A DNA stretch of 64,000 nt from Candidatus Gastranaerophilales bacterium (lineage in GTDB: Bacteria > Cyanobacteriota > Vampirovibrionia > Gastranaerophilales > Gastranaerophilaceae): contig CANRHZ010000003.1 in NCBI GenBank assembly GCA_947630535.1, positions 1-64,000 of the forward strand, in the 5' to 3' direction. Every line of letters begins with the position of its first letter. The stretch's first letter is position 1. The position numbers were made by a program, and so were the translations under genes. Positions 7,841 through 16,217 of this stretch are shown piece by piece. A model generated the notes under the pieces. The model searched no databases and was not told the DNA's origin. It worked only from the letters and a program-made list of their open reading frames with translations.

Positions 7841-8758
7841 CTAAATAGTTTCAAGTTTGTGTTTAATTTTTTCAATAATATAATCGGGGGTTGAAGCACC
7901 TGCCGTTATGCCTATATTTTTTGATTTTTTTATTATCTCTTTAAAATTGTCTAACTCCTTTTCCGATTCAATATGAAGGGTTGGGGTTATTTTGGATAAA
8001 ATTTCGGCAAGGTGGGTTGTGTTTGCGCTTTTTTTGGAACCTGCAACCACCATTAAATCAGACCTTTTGCCAAGCTCCTTTGCTTCATTTTGCCTTAAAT
8101 AAGTTGAGTGGCATATTGTATTTGCGATTTTTAAATCCTTTGTTTTATCAATTAAATAGTCAACAACCTCTTTTAAAAATTCGATTTTTTGGGTTGTTTG
8201 AATAACAATTCCGATTTTTTTATTTTTTAAAAGTTCTTCATTCTGTTTTAATTCATCCAAACTGCCTATAACAAGCACATCTTCTTTATTTAGAGCGTAT
8301 TTTTTGGCATTTTGTTCAATTGCAATAACTTCAGGGTGAATTTTATGTCCTAAAATTAAAAGGAAATATCCTTCGCTCACAAGATTAATTGCGGTGTCTT
8401 GGACTTTTTTAACGTCAAGGCAAGTTAAGTCCACCACGATATATCCCATTTTCTTTATTTCGTTAATTAAATCAATGCTTGCCCCGTGGCTTCTTATAAC
8501 GCAGATAGAATTTTCTTTTGCCGGATTTTCAAGTTCAAGAACGGTTTTAATCCCCAACTGTTCAAGTTCTGATATAACGTCAGAATTATGAATTAACTCA
8601 CCCAAAATATAAATATTTTTATCAGGATGGTCTTTTTTTAGCTTCTTTGTTGTTTCAACGGCTCTTTTAACGCCGTAACAAAAACCCGAGTGGCTTGCTA
8701 TTACTATGTTTTTTTGTGAATTAACTATATTATTCACAACCCTTCTTCTTAGAGTCAT
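7841..8758 (-). CDS. ispH: 4-hydroxy-3-methylbut-2-enyl diphosphate reductase
   Basis: The last enzyme of the MEP isoprenoid pathway, an iron-sulfur protein making IPP and DMAPP from HMBPP. The 305 residues include the three cluster cysteines in SGFCYGVKRAV (Cys27), VDLTCLDVKKVQ and ANTICHSTYLRQNEA, and the conserved SHGAS, GHKIHPEV and TAGASTPD segments. The start at 8758 is uncertain because no clear ribosome site precedes it; a GTG a few codons in is an alternative. It is the first gene of an ispH-rpsA unit and diverges from the class II aldolase gene. Confidence 0.95.
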   Translation of the reverse strand: MTLRRRVVNNIVNSQKNIVIASHSGFCYGVKRAVETTKKLKKDHPDKNIYILGELIHNSDVISELEQLGIKTVLELENPAKENSICVIRSHGASIDLINEIKKMGYIVVDLTCLDVKKVQDTAINLVSEGYFLLILGHKIHPEVIAIEQNAKKYALNKEDVLVIGSLDELKQNEELLKNKKIGIVIQTTQKIEFLKEVVDYLIDKTKDLKIANTICHSTYLRQNEAKELGKRSDLMVVAGSKKSANTTHLAEILSKITPTLHIESEKELDNFKEIIKKSKNIGITAGASTPDYIIEKIKHKLETI

Positions 8759-8830
8759 AAGAAAAATCTTATGCTGATTAATATTTAACCATGGACATTT
8801 TTTTAGTACAATAGTTTTAAAGGGAAAAAA

Positions 8831-9442
8831 ATGAAAAAAGAAATTATATATTGGGCAAAAAGAGCATATAATAAAGATTTAAGCCCTGCCACAAGCGGAA
8901 ATATCTCATGTGTTGATATTGATAACAAAGTTTTAATAACATCCTCAGGCTCATCCTTCGCTGATTTAGAGGAAGATGATATTGTAAAAGTTGATAAGGA
9001 AGGCAATATTATTGAAGGAATAAAAAAGCCTTCAAGCGAAAAAAATATGCATCTTCTAATTTATAAAAAAAGGCCCGATATAAAAGCCATAATTCACTGT
9101 CATTGCCCCTATATAACGGCTTTTGCGGTTTCAAACAAAGAAATTAATGAGGTTATAATGCCTGAATTCGGGCTTTATTTCGGTTCAATTCCGATTTCAA
9201 AATATTTTCTTCCATCAAGCTATGAGCTTGCGCAAAATGTTTCCGATTTATTTAAGAATAAAAATGCGGTATTAATGAAAAATCACGGTATAATTGTCGG
9301 CTCAAAAAGCTTGAAAGAAGCCTTTTATATGCTTGAATCCATCAATGCATACTCTAAAACCTACATATTTTCTAAAATCATATCTTCGCCAAAAAGCCTT
9401 AATAAAAAACAAATTAAAGAAATAGAAAAATTAAAAAATTAA
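8831..9442 (+). CDS. Class II aldolase/adducin family protein
   Basis: A cytoplasmic zinc-dependent aldolase-type enzyme of the FucA/AraD/MtnB superfamily. The 203-residue length is typical. Visible features are the ATSGNIS substrate loop (about 20-26), SSG (about 38-40), the candidate catalytic Glu in SSEKNMH, the zinc-binding HCH pair (about 95-97) and a third His in KNHG. Substrate cannot be read from the sequence; fuculose-1-phosphate aldolase, ribulose-5-phosphate epimerase-like and methylthioribulose dehydratase functions all share this fold. No sugar-catabolic neighbour is present, so it stands alone. An AAAGGG ribosome site lies nine bases upstream of the ATG. Its stop overlaps the converging O-methyltransferase gene by four bases. 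Confidence 0.85.
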   Translation: MKKEIIYWAKRAYNKDLSPATSGNISCVDIDNKVLITSSGSSFADLEEDDIVKVDKEGNIIEGIKKPSSEKNMHLLIYKKRPDIKAIIHCHCPYITAFAVSNKEINEVIMPEFGLYFGSIPISKYFLPSSYELAQNVSDLFKNKNAVLMKNHGIIVGSKSLKEAFYMLESINAYSKTYIFSKIISSPKSLNKKQIKEIEKLKN

Positions 9443-10065
9443 TTCAATTTGATTGATAACATCATCCCCGCATCAAAATTCAGTATTTGGCTTTGATAAT
9501 CGGGATGATTTAAAAGTAATTCAACATAATTTTTTGTTTTTTTATAATGGGATAAAATATTGTCTGCTATTATAATTCCGCCTTTTTTAAGAAGCGGGTT
9601 AAAAGAATTAAAGTAATCAATATATTCTTCTTTATTGGCATCTATAAAAATAAAATCAAATTCAAATTCCCTCTTTTTTTCCATTTCATCCAAAACATCA
9701 ATCGCATCCCCGACAACAACCGTTATAATATCGGATAAATTAGTCTTTTTAAAATTATCTAATGCAAGCTTTGCTCTTTTTTCCCAGTATTCAATCGTTA
9801 TAAGGTTTCCTTTTGTTTCTTTCAGGGCACTTGCAATCCAAATTGAGCTCAAGCCGTTTGATGTTCCGATTTCAAGGGCGGATTTTACCTTATTATTTTT
9901 AACCATCATATTTAAAAAGTTGGCAGATTGCCTGTCTACATTCCAATACTCTTGAATTGTTTGTTCAAGTTCTAAAATAACGGAAGATGTTTCGGATGAA
10001 AAAAGTTTATTTATGTTGTCTTGATAAGTTACTTTGGATTTATCAAGCTCCTCTTTAAATTTCAT
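9439..10065 (-). CDS. Class I SAM-dependent O-methyltransferase (family 3, caffeoyl-CoA type)
   Basis: 208 residues with the O-methyltransferase family 3 pattern. The SAM-binding loop is ALEIGTSNGLSSIW (about 75-88), followed by an acidic TIEYWE motif, a GDA segment, and DFIFIDANKEEYIDYF (about 140). GGIIIADNILSH (about 168) is the typical metal-binding region of this family. The acceptor substrate is unknown. It starts directly against the stop of the upstream propeller gene (10066), so it is probably the last gene of the grpE-dnaJ-propeller operon. Confidence 0.85.
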   Translation of the reverse strand: MKFKEELDKSKVTYQDNINKLFSSETSSVILELEQTIQEYWNVDRQSANFLNMMVKNNKVKSALEIGTSNGLSSIWIASALKETKGNLITIEYWEKRAKLALDNFKKTNLSDIITVVVGDAIDVLDEMEKKREFEFDFIFIDANKEEYIDYFNSFNPLLKKGGIIIADNILSHYKKTKNYVELLLNHPDYQSQILNFDAGMMLSIKLN

Positions 10066-11577
10066 CTAAATGGCCTCTTTTACTTCATCTTTTTTATCTT
10101 CAACCTTAACTTGAGGTTTATCATCTATTATTACGATATCAGCCACATCAATATCAGATGCTGCCTTCTTTTCGAGTTTATTGGTTTCAAGATTGATAAT
10201 AATTATTTTTTTTGTATTAAGCCCTGTTACAATTGCATTATTTTTTTCGGGGATTACGGTTATTTTTGAATAAAAGCCGGTATCATCAAGTTTTATGGGT
10301 TCAAGCATTTTATTTGAAGCTAAGTCGTAAACATTTATTATATTGTCTTTTGAGCACAAAATAAATGCTTTATCGTTATATAATATGGCATCTGTGGGTT
10401 TTTCCGCCAAATCAAGTTCGGCCGTTAATTTAGCGGGTTTTTCCGCTTCAAAATCAATAAAATCATAGATATTTGCTTTGTTTTGGGTTCTTGATATTGC
10501 AACTATTTTGCCGTTTGCCATCATAAGGTTTGATAAATTTTGAATGGTATCAATTTTTTTAATAGCGTACGAACCGGACTTTAAATCCATAACGTATATA
10601 TTTTCATTGTTTTTATCGTTAAACACAAGTGCCTTATCTTGACTTGAAACGGAAATTTTATCGGGGTTTCTGTCTGATTTTATTGTTTTTAAAAGTTGCG
10701 CACTGTTTAAATCTACCATATATATAGAATTTGCTTTTGCGCTTGTAATGTATGCAATTTGTGAAGTTGTATCCAAATCTCCGTCGGATGGTATGTTTTC
10801 AAAGTCTATTTTTGTTAAAACTCTTTCATTAACAAGGTCTATAACCTCTGCTGTTTTAGAGCCGAAATACATAGTAAGCGCAAATTTAGTTAAAGGGGAC
10901 GCTATTATTTTATTCGGGAGCCCCGCTAATTTGATTTCATAAAGGGGTTTTGTTCCCCCTTTATCGTATACGAGAACGAATTTTGTTTTGTTGCTGGTAA
11001 AAAATGTTTTTGTATTTCTAAGTTCAACAATCGGAACAATATCCCCGCCTTCTGATTCTTCATTCTCGCTTACTTTTGAATCACTCGTTGTAATTAAAAG
11101 GTTATCCCCTCTGTTTGGGATTAAAAGGTTACCCATTATGACTTTTAAGCTTTCTGGGACTTTTAATCCTGTAGGGACAAGCATATCCTGCGGCATTACC
11201 CCGAGTTTTACTTTATCGGGCAAATTTTCGTTTTTTGTGATTGAATAGTTTCCGTTTGAATCTTTAAAAATTTTCATCAAAACGTAGTTATTATTTAAAA
11301 CTACAACTTCAGGCAAACTCTTTAGAGTTTTTGATGAGGGGTATGTGTAATCAATTTTTATATTTGCAATATCGTTTCTTTGAGCGGGATATAAAGGCAC
11401 ATACATTGTGGAATTGTTGACAATGATGACGCTGTCAAACCTTTGCGTTGCGTTTGGAAGTTCTTTTTTAACAAAGTTCCAAACATTATCGGGCAATTTG
11501 CTTGCATAGGAAGCCTGGGCTAAAAGCATCATCAAACAAGCACTTAAAAACAGTTTCACTCTTTTATTTATTTTCAT
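10066..11577 (-). CDS. Secreted beta-propeller-like protein
   Basis: 503 residues with a clear signal peptide (MKINKRVKLFLSACLMMLLA, cleavage near SYA-SK at about 25). The mature part has recurring beta-strand blocks such as VIDLVNERVLTKI, YMVDLNSAQLLKTI, YVMDLKSGSYAI, NVYDLASNKMLEPI and IINLETNKLEKK. This is the YVTN/WD-like pattern of a beta-propeller, spread over about residues 200-480. The C-terminal tail is rich in Lys, Asp and Glu. No catalytic motif is evident; binding or scaffolding in the envelope is an inference. It sits 13 bases downstream of dnaJ behind an AAAGGGA ribosome site, so it is likely co-transcribed with the chaperone genes. Confidence 0.75.
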   Translation of the reverse strand: MKINKRVKLFLSACLMMLLAQASYASKLPDNVWNFVKKELPNATQRFDSVIIVNNSTMYVPLYPAQRNDIANIKIDYTYPSSKTLKSLPEVVVLNNNYVLMKIFKDSNGNYSITKNENLPDKVKLGVMPQDMLVPTGLKVPESLKVIMGNLLIPNRGDNLLITTSDSKVSENEESEGGDIVPIVELRNTKTFFTSNKTKFVLVYDKGGTKPLYEIKLAGLPNKIIASPLTKFALTMYFGSKTAEVIDLVNERVLTKIDFENIPSDGDLDTTSQIAYITSAKANSIYMVDLNSAQLLKTIKSDRNPDKISVSSQDKALVFNDKNNENIYVMDLKSGSYAIKKIDTIQNLSNLMMANGKIVAISRTQNKANIYDFIDFEAEKPAKLTAELDLAEKPTDAILYNDKAFILCSKDNIINVYDLASNKMLEPIKLDDTGFYSKITVIPEKNNAIVTGLNTKKIIIINLETNKLEKKAASDIDVADIVIIDDKPQVKVEDKKDEVKEAI

Positions 11578-11590
11578 AAATTATCCCTTT

Positions 11591-12706
11591 TTATTTAAAA
11601 GCGGTTTTAACTTTTTCCATTATACCGTTTTTTTCGGTTTTTTTTGAAAGTTCAAAAAGTTGTCTGTATAACTTTTCTTCTTCACCTGAAAGTTTTTTTG
11701 GTGTGTTAATTTTAATTGTAACATAATGGTTGCCCCTTTGTCCTTCCTTACCAAGATATGGGACACCCTTCCCTTTTATTAAAACCTTTTCAAGATTTTC
11801 TATCCCTTGCGGAATGTGAATTTTTTCTTCTCCGTCTACGGTTTTAACAATAACTTCGTCACCCAAAACGGCTTGCGGCATTGATATTTCAAGAACTGTA
11901 TGAATATCAACCCCATCCCTTATAAATTCTTTTGAGTCTTTAACATATAAAACAATATATAAATCTCCCTTTCGTCCCCCGTTTTTGCCGGCATTTCCTT
12001 CATTTGCAAGACGAATTCTGGAACCTGAATCTACACCTTTAGGAATTCTTATTTTTACTGTTTTTTCTTTATGGATTGTCCCTGTACCTTTACATTTTTT
12101 GCAATTTGAAGATGGGTCAATACCGCTTCCGTTACAATCGGGGCAGGTTGTAACCGAAGTAAAACTTCCCAAAATAGTTCTTGTATTTTGTTGAATTCTT
12201 CCCATCCCCCTGCAAGTTTTACATGCGGTTTCTTTTGCGTTTTTATCTTTGCCTGTGCCATGGCACTCATCACATTCTTCAAGGTGATTAATTTTTATTT
12301 CTTTTTCAACCCCGAAAATCGCATCCATAAAATCAATTTTCATATCCATTCTTAAGTTATCGCCTTCAATAGGCGCATTCGGGTCATGACGGCTTGAAAA
12401 TCCGCCGCCCATCCCCTGGCCAAAAAATGCTTCAAATATATCGTTTATTCCTCCAAACCCAAAATCAAAAGGCCCCTGACTGTATCCCGCATTTTTAAGT
12501 CCGTCCTCTCCGTATCTGTCATAAAGAGCTCTCTTTTCATCATCGGATAGGGTTTCATAAGCCTTCCCCAGTTCCTTAAATCTTTCTTCCGCATCAGGTG
12601 CCTTATTAACGTCGGGGTGAAGTTGTCTTGCTTTTTTTCTGAATGCGGATTTTATTTCATCTTTTGTGGCATTTTTTTCCACCCCTAATATTTCATAGTA
12701 ATCCAT
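11591..12706 (-). CDS. dnaJ: Chaperone protein DnaJ
   Basis: Hsp40 co-chaperone that stimulates DnaK ATPase. The 371 residues show full type I architecture. The J domain carries HPD at 30-32, followed by a Gly/Phe-rich linker (about 75-115). Four zinc motifs follow (CDECHGTG, CKTCRGMG, CPDCNGSG, CKKCKGTG), then the C-terminal substrate-binding domains. Its ATG overlaps the grpE stop by one base (TAATG), giving translational coupling. dnaK is not in this window, although grpE-dnaK-dnaJ is the commoner order. Confidence 0.97.
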   Translation of the reverse strand: MDYYEILGVEKNATKDEIKSAFRKKARQLHPDVNKAPDAEERFKELGKAYETLSDDEKRALYDRYGEDGLKNAGYSQGPFDFGFGGINDIFEAFFGQGMGGGFSSRHDPNAPIEGDNLRMDMKIDFMDAIFGVEKEIKINHLEECDECHGTGKDKNAKETACKTCRGMGRIQQNTRTILGSFTSVTTCPDCNGSGIDPSSNCKKCKGTGTIHKEKTVKIRIPKGVDSGSRIRLANEGNAGKNGGRKGDLYIVLYVKDSKEFIRDGVDIHTVLEISMPQAVLGDEVIVKTVDGEEKIHIPQGIENLEKVLIKGKGVPYLGKEGQRGNHYVTIKINTPKKLSGEEEKLYRQLFELSKKTEKNGIMEKVKTAFK

Positions 12707-13275
12707 TAATTATCCTCGGTCTTTTCAGTTGCAACATTAACCATTACGGGTCTTAATACTTTATCATGAAGCTTATATCCTGTTTGGAGCTCTTTAATTA
12801 CCGTATGGGGTTCAAATTCGTCGGTCGGAGTTTGCATAACAGCTTCCATTATGTTGGGGTCAAACTCTTTACCTTGGGCTTCAATTTTTGTTAATCCGAT
12901 TTTTGCTAAAACATCATTTAACTGTTTTATACAAACATCATAACTTTCTTTTATTGAATTTACATCCTCGATTTTTTCAATTGATGCTAATGCACGCTCA
13001 AATGTATCAAGGACGGGAATAATCTTTTTTAAGGTATCTTCCGCCCCGTATTTAATAAGACTTTCTCTCTCTTGCATCTGACGTTTTCTATAGTTATCAA
13101 AATCAGCTGCAAGCCTTATATATTTGTTGTTAATATCTTCGATTTCTTTTTTGAGTTCTTCTTTTTCATCAACCGTTTTTTCGGTTTGTTCTTCTTTAGT
13201 TTCTTTTTCTTCTTTTATTTCTTCTTTTGCTTCAGCCTGTGCAAAAGGGTTTGTTGTGTTTTCATTATCCGACAT
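12706..13275 (-). CDS. grpE: Nucleotide exchange factor GrpE
   Basis: Releases ADP from DnaK. The 189-residue protein has an acidic, Glu/Lys-rich disordered N-terminus (about 1-50) and a long coiled coil (ELKKEIEDINNKYIRLAADFDNYRKR at about 44-69). The C-terminal beta domain ends with GYKLHDKVLRPVMVNV, the family signature. It has a good Shine-Dalgarno (AGGAG) and a TATAAT box about 44 bases upstream. I see no CIRCE inverted repeat in the upstream region, so HrcA control is not supported here. Confidence 0.96.
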   Translation of the reverse strand: MSDNENTTNPFAQAEAKEEIKEEKETKEEQTEKTVDEKEELKKEIEDINNKYIRLAADFDNYRKRQMQERESLIKYGAEDTLKKIIPVLDTFERALASIEKIEDVNSIKESYDVCIKQLNDVLAKIGLTKIEAQGKEFDPNIMEAVMQTPTDEFEPHTVIKELQTGYKLHDKVLRPVMVNVATEKTEDN

Positions 13276-13318
13276 TGGTTAAAACTCCTGTTTAATAGTA
13301 TAAAAAGGCATTATTAAC

Positions 13319-13324
13319 ATTATA
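13319..13324 (-). promoter_or_regulatory. -10 box of the grpE operon
   Basis: TATAAT on the minus strand, giving a leader of roughly 37 bases that includes an AGGAG site before the grpE ATG. The -35 region is not recognisable. Confidence 0.45.
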
Positions 13325-13411
13325 GAATAAGAAAAATCTTTTGCCATATTAATTAATGATTTATTAATATTTAATTTTGTAAATATTTGTAACAAAAAAT
13401 ATATGTTTAAT

Positions 13412-13473
13412 TTAAGTTTTTGGGCTTAAATGCCGACATGGTACATGTAAAGAACTTAAGGGGGTAAAATCCA
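13412..13473 (+). promoter_or_regulatory. Structured 5' leader of the MGFAASQARF gene
   Basis: TTAAGTTTTT (13412-13421) can pair with AAGAACTTAA (13450-13459) with one T-G pair, enclosing a hairpin ACATG-GTA-CATGT (13436-13448). The Shine-Dalgarno GGGGG (13460-13464) abuts the outer stem, nine bases before the ATG. Folding could therefore expose or hide the ribosome site. No known riboswitch or leader family is recognised. The rest of the gap, 13325-13411, is plain AT-rich sequence. Confidence 0.4.
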
Positions 13474-14169
13474 ATGGGATTTGCAGCAAGTCAAGCAAGA
13501 TTTTTGTCTTTGACATCAAGATTGTCTGATATCGAATACGAAGCGCAGCAAATTTCACAAGAAAGGCTTGCACTCAACAATCAAATGGAATTGTATGCTG
13601 ATGAATATGAGAATGCAACCACGAATGAAACGCTTGTTGCAAGGGTTTATGACCTTCAAGGCAGCGTATCGGAAGTTACCCTTGATTATAATGTTATAAT
13701 AGGCGACCCGCTTGATGGCGGATTGGGAATGAATCTTGTAACATCAAACGGACAAATTGTTGTTCCTGATGAAGCAGAAATGCAGCGTCAGATTGAAAAA
13801 TCGGGAAACCAATTAAAAATTGAAGATTTCTATATTTTTGAACAGGTAAAACAAACCGACGTATTACAAAAAAATATATTGGATGGCAACTTTTATTTTG
13901 CGGCATCAAGAGATGATAAAACAGGCGAATGGGATAAAAAAACGGTAGGACACATTGATACCGTAAGAAGAACATGGGACAGAGCCGATGATGCGGCGGC
14001 AAAAGCAAAATATGATAAAAGAATGAATACGGCAGAAAAGAAAGATGCAATGTTTGAAATGAGGTTGGAACAATTGGACACACAACATAAAGCAATCGAA
14101 ACAGAAATGGAATCTGTTCAAAAACTCGTTGATGATAGTGTTGAAAATACGTTTAAGACATTTGGCTAA
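13474..14169 (+). CDS. Unknown protein with MGFAASQARF N-terminus
   Basis: A 231-residue protein I cannot assign to a named function. The N-terminal 60 residues (MGFAASQARFLSLTSRLSD, then a long amphipathic helix) match a pattern I associate with proteins of gut cyanobacterial relatives, but this is recall rather than a search. The middle (about 60-165) is mixed alpha/beta with many acidic residues. The C-terminal 70 residues are highly charged and probably coiled coil (EMRLEQLDTQHKAIETEME). There is no classical signal peptide or membrane helix. The strong ribosome site and separate terminator suggest a well-expressed single-gene unit. The helical ends with a variable middle are reminiscent of filament or secreted structural proteins, which is speculation. 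Confidence 0.8.
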   Translation: MGFAASQARFLSLTSRLSDIEYEAQQISQERLALNNQMELYADEYENATTNETLVARVYDLQGSVSEVTLDYNVIIGDPLDGGLGMNLVTSNGQIVVPDEAEMQRQIEKSGNQLKIEDFYIFEQVKQTDVLQKNILDGNFYFAASRDDKTGEWDKKTVGHIDTVRRTWDRADDAAAKAKYDKRMNTAEKKDAMFEMRLEQLDTQHKAIETEMESVQKLVDDSVENTFKTFG

Positions 14170-14191
14170 AATGTCTATTTCATAAAATATA

Positions 14192-14223
14192 AAAAGGAGA
14201 AAATGAATTCATTTTCTCCTTTT
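14192..14223. terminator. Perfect 16-base inverted repeat, bidirectional terminator
   Basis: A perfect palindrome of two 16-base arms centred on GAATTC (14205-14210), with A-rich and T-rich edges. It can act as a terminator for both the MGFAASQARF gene and the converging YihY gene, whose stop is six bases away. The absence of a spacer between the arms is unusual; in RNA the central 4-6 bases would form the loop. Confidence 0.7.
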
Positions 14224-14229
14224 CGTGTA

Positions 14230-15075
14230 TTATTTTGTTCTTTTTTCAACCAGTTTATCCAAAGTATGCCCGTTTATTTCTCCGCCGATAAGCATAATAA
14301 CCGATGTGTAATAGAGCCAAACCATTAAAATGGCAAAAACTCCGATTGTTCCATATACTTTATTGTATGTGCCCAATTTGTTTATGTATAAAGAAAAAAG
14401 CCACGAACCGAGCAACCAGAATATACAAAAGAATAAAGACCCGGGGACCACACTTCTTTTGATGGAAAATTGTTTGGAAGGAAGCACATAGTAATTAACC
14501 GCAGCAAGTAAAAAAAGCATAACAAAAGCAAGCGGCCATCTTGTAATCAGCATTGCGTTTGTAATTTCATTTGAAAGATGAAAATAAAACTGTAAAAAGC
14601 CTATAATAACTTTACCAAAAATTACAAGGTTGACACTGATAAAAAGCAAAAAAGCGTTTAAAAAAACCATTGCTATGGCAAGAAGTCTTGTTTGAATAAA
14701 GGGTCTGTCCTCTTTCACTTTGTTTGCACGATTTAAACCTTTGATAATTACCGCTATTGCGTTTGAAGCCAATATTAAGGTAACTATAAATCCGAATGCC
14801 GCAACAATTCCGCCGTTTTGAAAAAGAGTAACTTCCCTTAAAACACCCGTTATAAGTTGAATAACTCCTTCCGGTGCAACGGTTGACAGGGCAGCTATAA
14901 TTTTTGTTACAAATATCTTTTTCCCAAGCCAGCCAAACACGGCAGTTAAAAATAACATGAAAGGAAATATGCCTATCGCAAGCATATATGCCATTTCAGC
15001 GGCAGCATTACCGAAATCCTCGCTTATGATTGTTGATATTAGGGTTAGAATATACTCTTTAATCAATTTAAACAT
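14230..15075 (-). CDS. YihY/BrkB family inner-membrane protein
   Basis: 281 residues with about six membrane segments in the YihY/BrkB pattern. The N-terminus is cytoplasmic with the AAAEMAYMLAIGIFPFMLFL motif region (about 24-43). Later helices lie at about 90-110, 135-160, 180-200, 220-240 and 245-265, the last including GVFAILMVWLYYTSVIMLIG. The family was once annotated as ribonuclease BN, which is now considered wrong; transport or lipid-related roles have been suggested but not settled. The gene overlaps the 3' end of the nrnA-like gene by 13 bases and so is probably translated from the same mRNA. Confidence 0.88.
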   Translation of the reverse strand: MFKLIKEYILTLISTIISEDFGNAAAEMAYMLAIGIFPFMLFLTAVFGWLGKKIFVTKIIAALSTVAPEGVIQLITGVLREVTLFQNGGIVAAFGFIVTLILASNAIAVIIKGLNRANKVKEDRPFIQTRLLAIAMVFLNAFLLFISVNLVIFGKVIIGFLQFYFHLSNEITNAMLITRWPLAFVMLFLLAAVNYYVLPSKQFSIKRSVVPGSLFFCIFWLLGSWLFSLYINKLGTYNKVYGTIGVFAILMVWLYYTSVIMLIGGEINGHTLDKLVEKRTK

Positions 15076-16022
15076 TTTGAAATTTCATCCAATATAAGCT
15101 CGATTGCCTCTTTGGCAGGTTTTTTTATTGTACAACCCGCAGCCATCTTATGTCCGCCCCCGTGAAAATGCTCAACCACGGGAGTTAAATCGCAGGATTT
15201 ACTTCTTAAACTGACTTTTGTTGTTTTATCCGAATTTTCTTTTAAGAGAATTGAGATATCAACATTTGAAATGCTTCTTAGAGTTTCAACAATTCCTTCG
15301 GTGTGTTCGTTTTTAACTTTATATTTATCCATTTTTTCTTGAGTAATAATGGAATAAACCACCCTATCATCAAATAAAAATTTGCAATTTTTAATAATAT
15401 CGGCTTGAAAAGTTATCATTGATTTTGGCTTGTTGTCGTAGCATTTTTTTGCAATATAGGATGTATCAATTCCTGTTTTTGAAAGAGAGGATGCCACAGT
15501 AAATGTTTTAGGAGTAACATTTTCATATTTAAAACAACCGGTATCTGTTAATATGGCAACATAAAGCCCTTCAGCCATTTTTTTGGTAATTTGTATACCT
15601 TTTTTTTCAAACATTTCAAATAAAACTTCGCCCGTGCTTGAATAACCGCCTTTTATAAAGTTAATCGAAGCAAAACCTCTGTTTGTTTTATGATGGTCAA
15701 TACAAATTGTATTTCTTGACCTGTCAAAAATTTTTCTTGCCGTACTTACAATTCTGTCAATTGATGCAATATCGAGTGCAACTATAAGGTCATATTCATC
15801 CTTTATGGTATCAAGGTATTTGGCATCTTGCAGGGCATCTAAAAACTGATAGTTGTATGGAATTGAGGTTATTTTATCGGTCTGAACAAGAATATCCGCC
15901 TTTTTTCCCAAATATTCTTTCATACAAACGGCAGACCCTAAGGTATCACCATCAGGGTTAACGTGGGTTAAAATAAGAATTTTATTGGCAGAATTTATTT
16001 TATTGAAAATTTCATTTAGCAT
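15063..16022 (-). CDS. nrnA: DHH/DHHA1 phosphoesterase, NrnA-like oligoribonuclease/pAp phosphatase
   Basis: Degrades very short RNA oligomers and may dephosphorylate 3'-phosphoadenosine 5'-phosphate. From ATG 16022 the protein is 319 residues. Motifs are THVNPDGDTLGS (19-30), LVALDIASIDRI, CIDHHKTN (the DHH triad), and the DHHA1 motif GGGHKMAAGC near the C-terminus. A TTG nine bases upstream is an alternative start. It is followed by the overlapping YihY-family gene. NrnA-type enzymes can also hydrolyse pGpG, the product of EAL phosphodiesterases; since EAL and HD-GYP genes are in the same window, a link to c-di-GMP turnover is possible but not shown. Confidence 0.88.
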   Translation of the reverse strand: MLNEIFNKINSANKILILTHVNPDGDTLGSAVCMKEYLGKKADILVQTDKITSIPYNYQFLDALQDAKYLDTIKDEYDLIVALDIASIDRIVSTARKIFDRSRNTICIDHHKTNRGFASINFIKGGYSSTGEVLFEMFEKKGIQITKKMAEGLYVAILTDTGCFKYENVTPKTFTVASSLSKTGIDTSYIAKKCYDNKPKSMITFQADIIKNCKFLFDDRVVYSIITQEKMDKYKVKNEHTEGIVETLRSISNVDISILLKENSDKTTKVSLRSKSCDLTPVVEHFHGGGHKMAAGCTIKKPAKEAIELILDEISKCLN

Positions 16023-16217
16023 AATATACAATGTTTATTATCTCACAAGCAACCGTTTTTTGTAAAATTTAAATTTTTTTCTTTTAAAAAAATCGAAATT
16101 TTTCATAAAACTTGAATTGTAAAATAACTTAATGATTTTTCTTGGCAGATAAAATATAGTACAATACCGTTGTATATCTATATCAAAAATTTGTTTAAAT
16201 AACAAAAAAAGGGAAAA
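16023..16217. promoter_or_regulatory. Divergent intergenic region upstream of nrnA and the Tad operon
   Basis: 195 AT-rich bases between divergent genes. TACAAT (16160-16165) and TATATC (near 16173) are candidate -10 boxes for cpaB. TTGGCA at 16142-16147 resembles a -35 but is spaced wrongly for either. AAAGGG lies immediately before the cpaB ATG. No inverted repeat that would mark a regulator site was found. Confidence 0.3.

Noticed and set aside
13276-13411. CIRCE element or heat-shock operator upstream of grpE
   Set aside because: No TTAGCACTC-N9-GAGTGCTAA or close variant is present in the gap.
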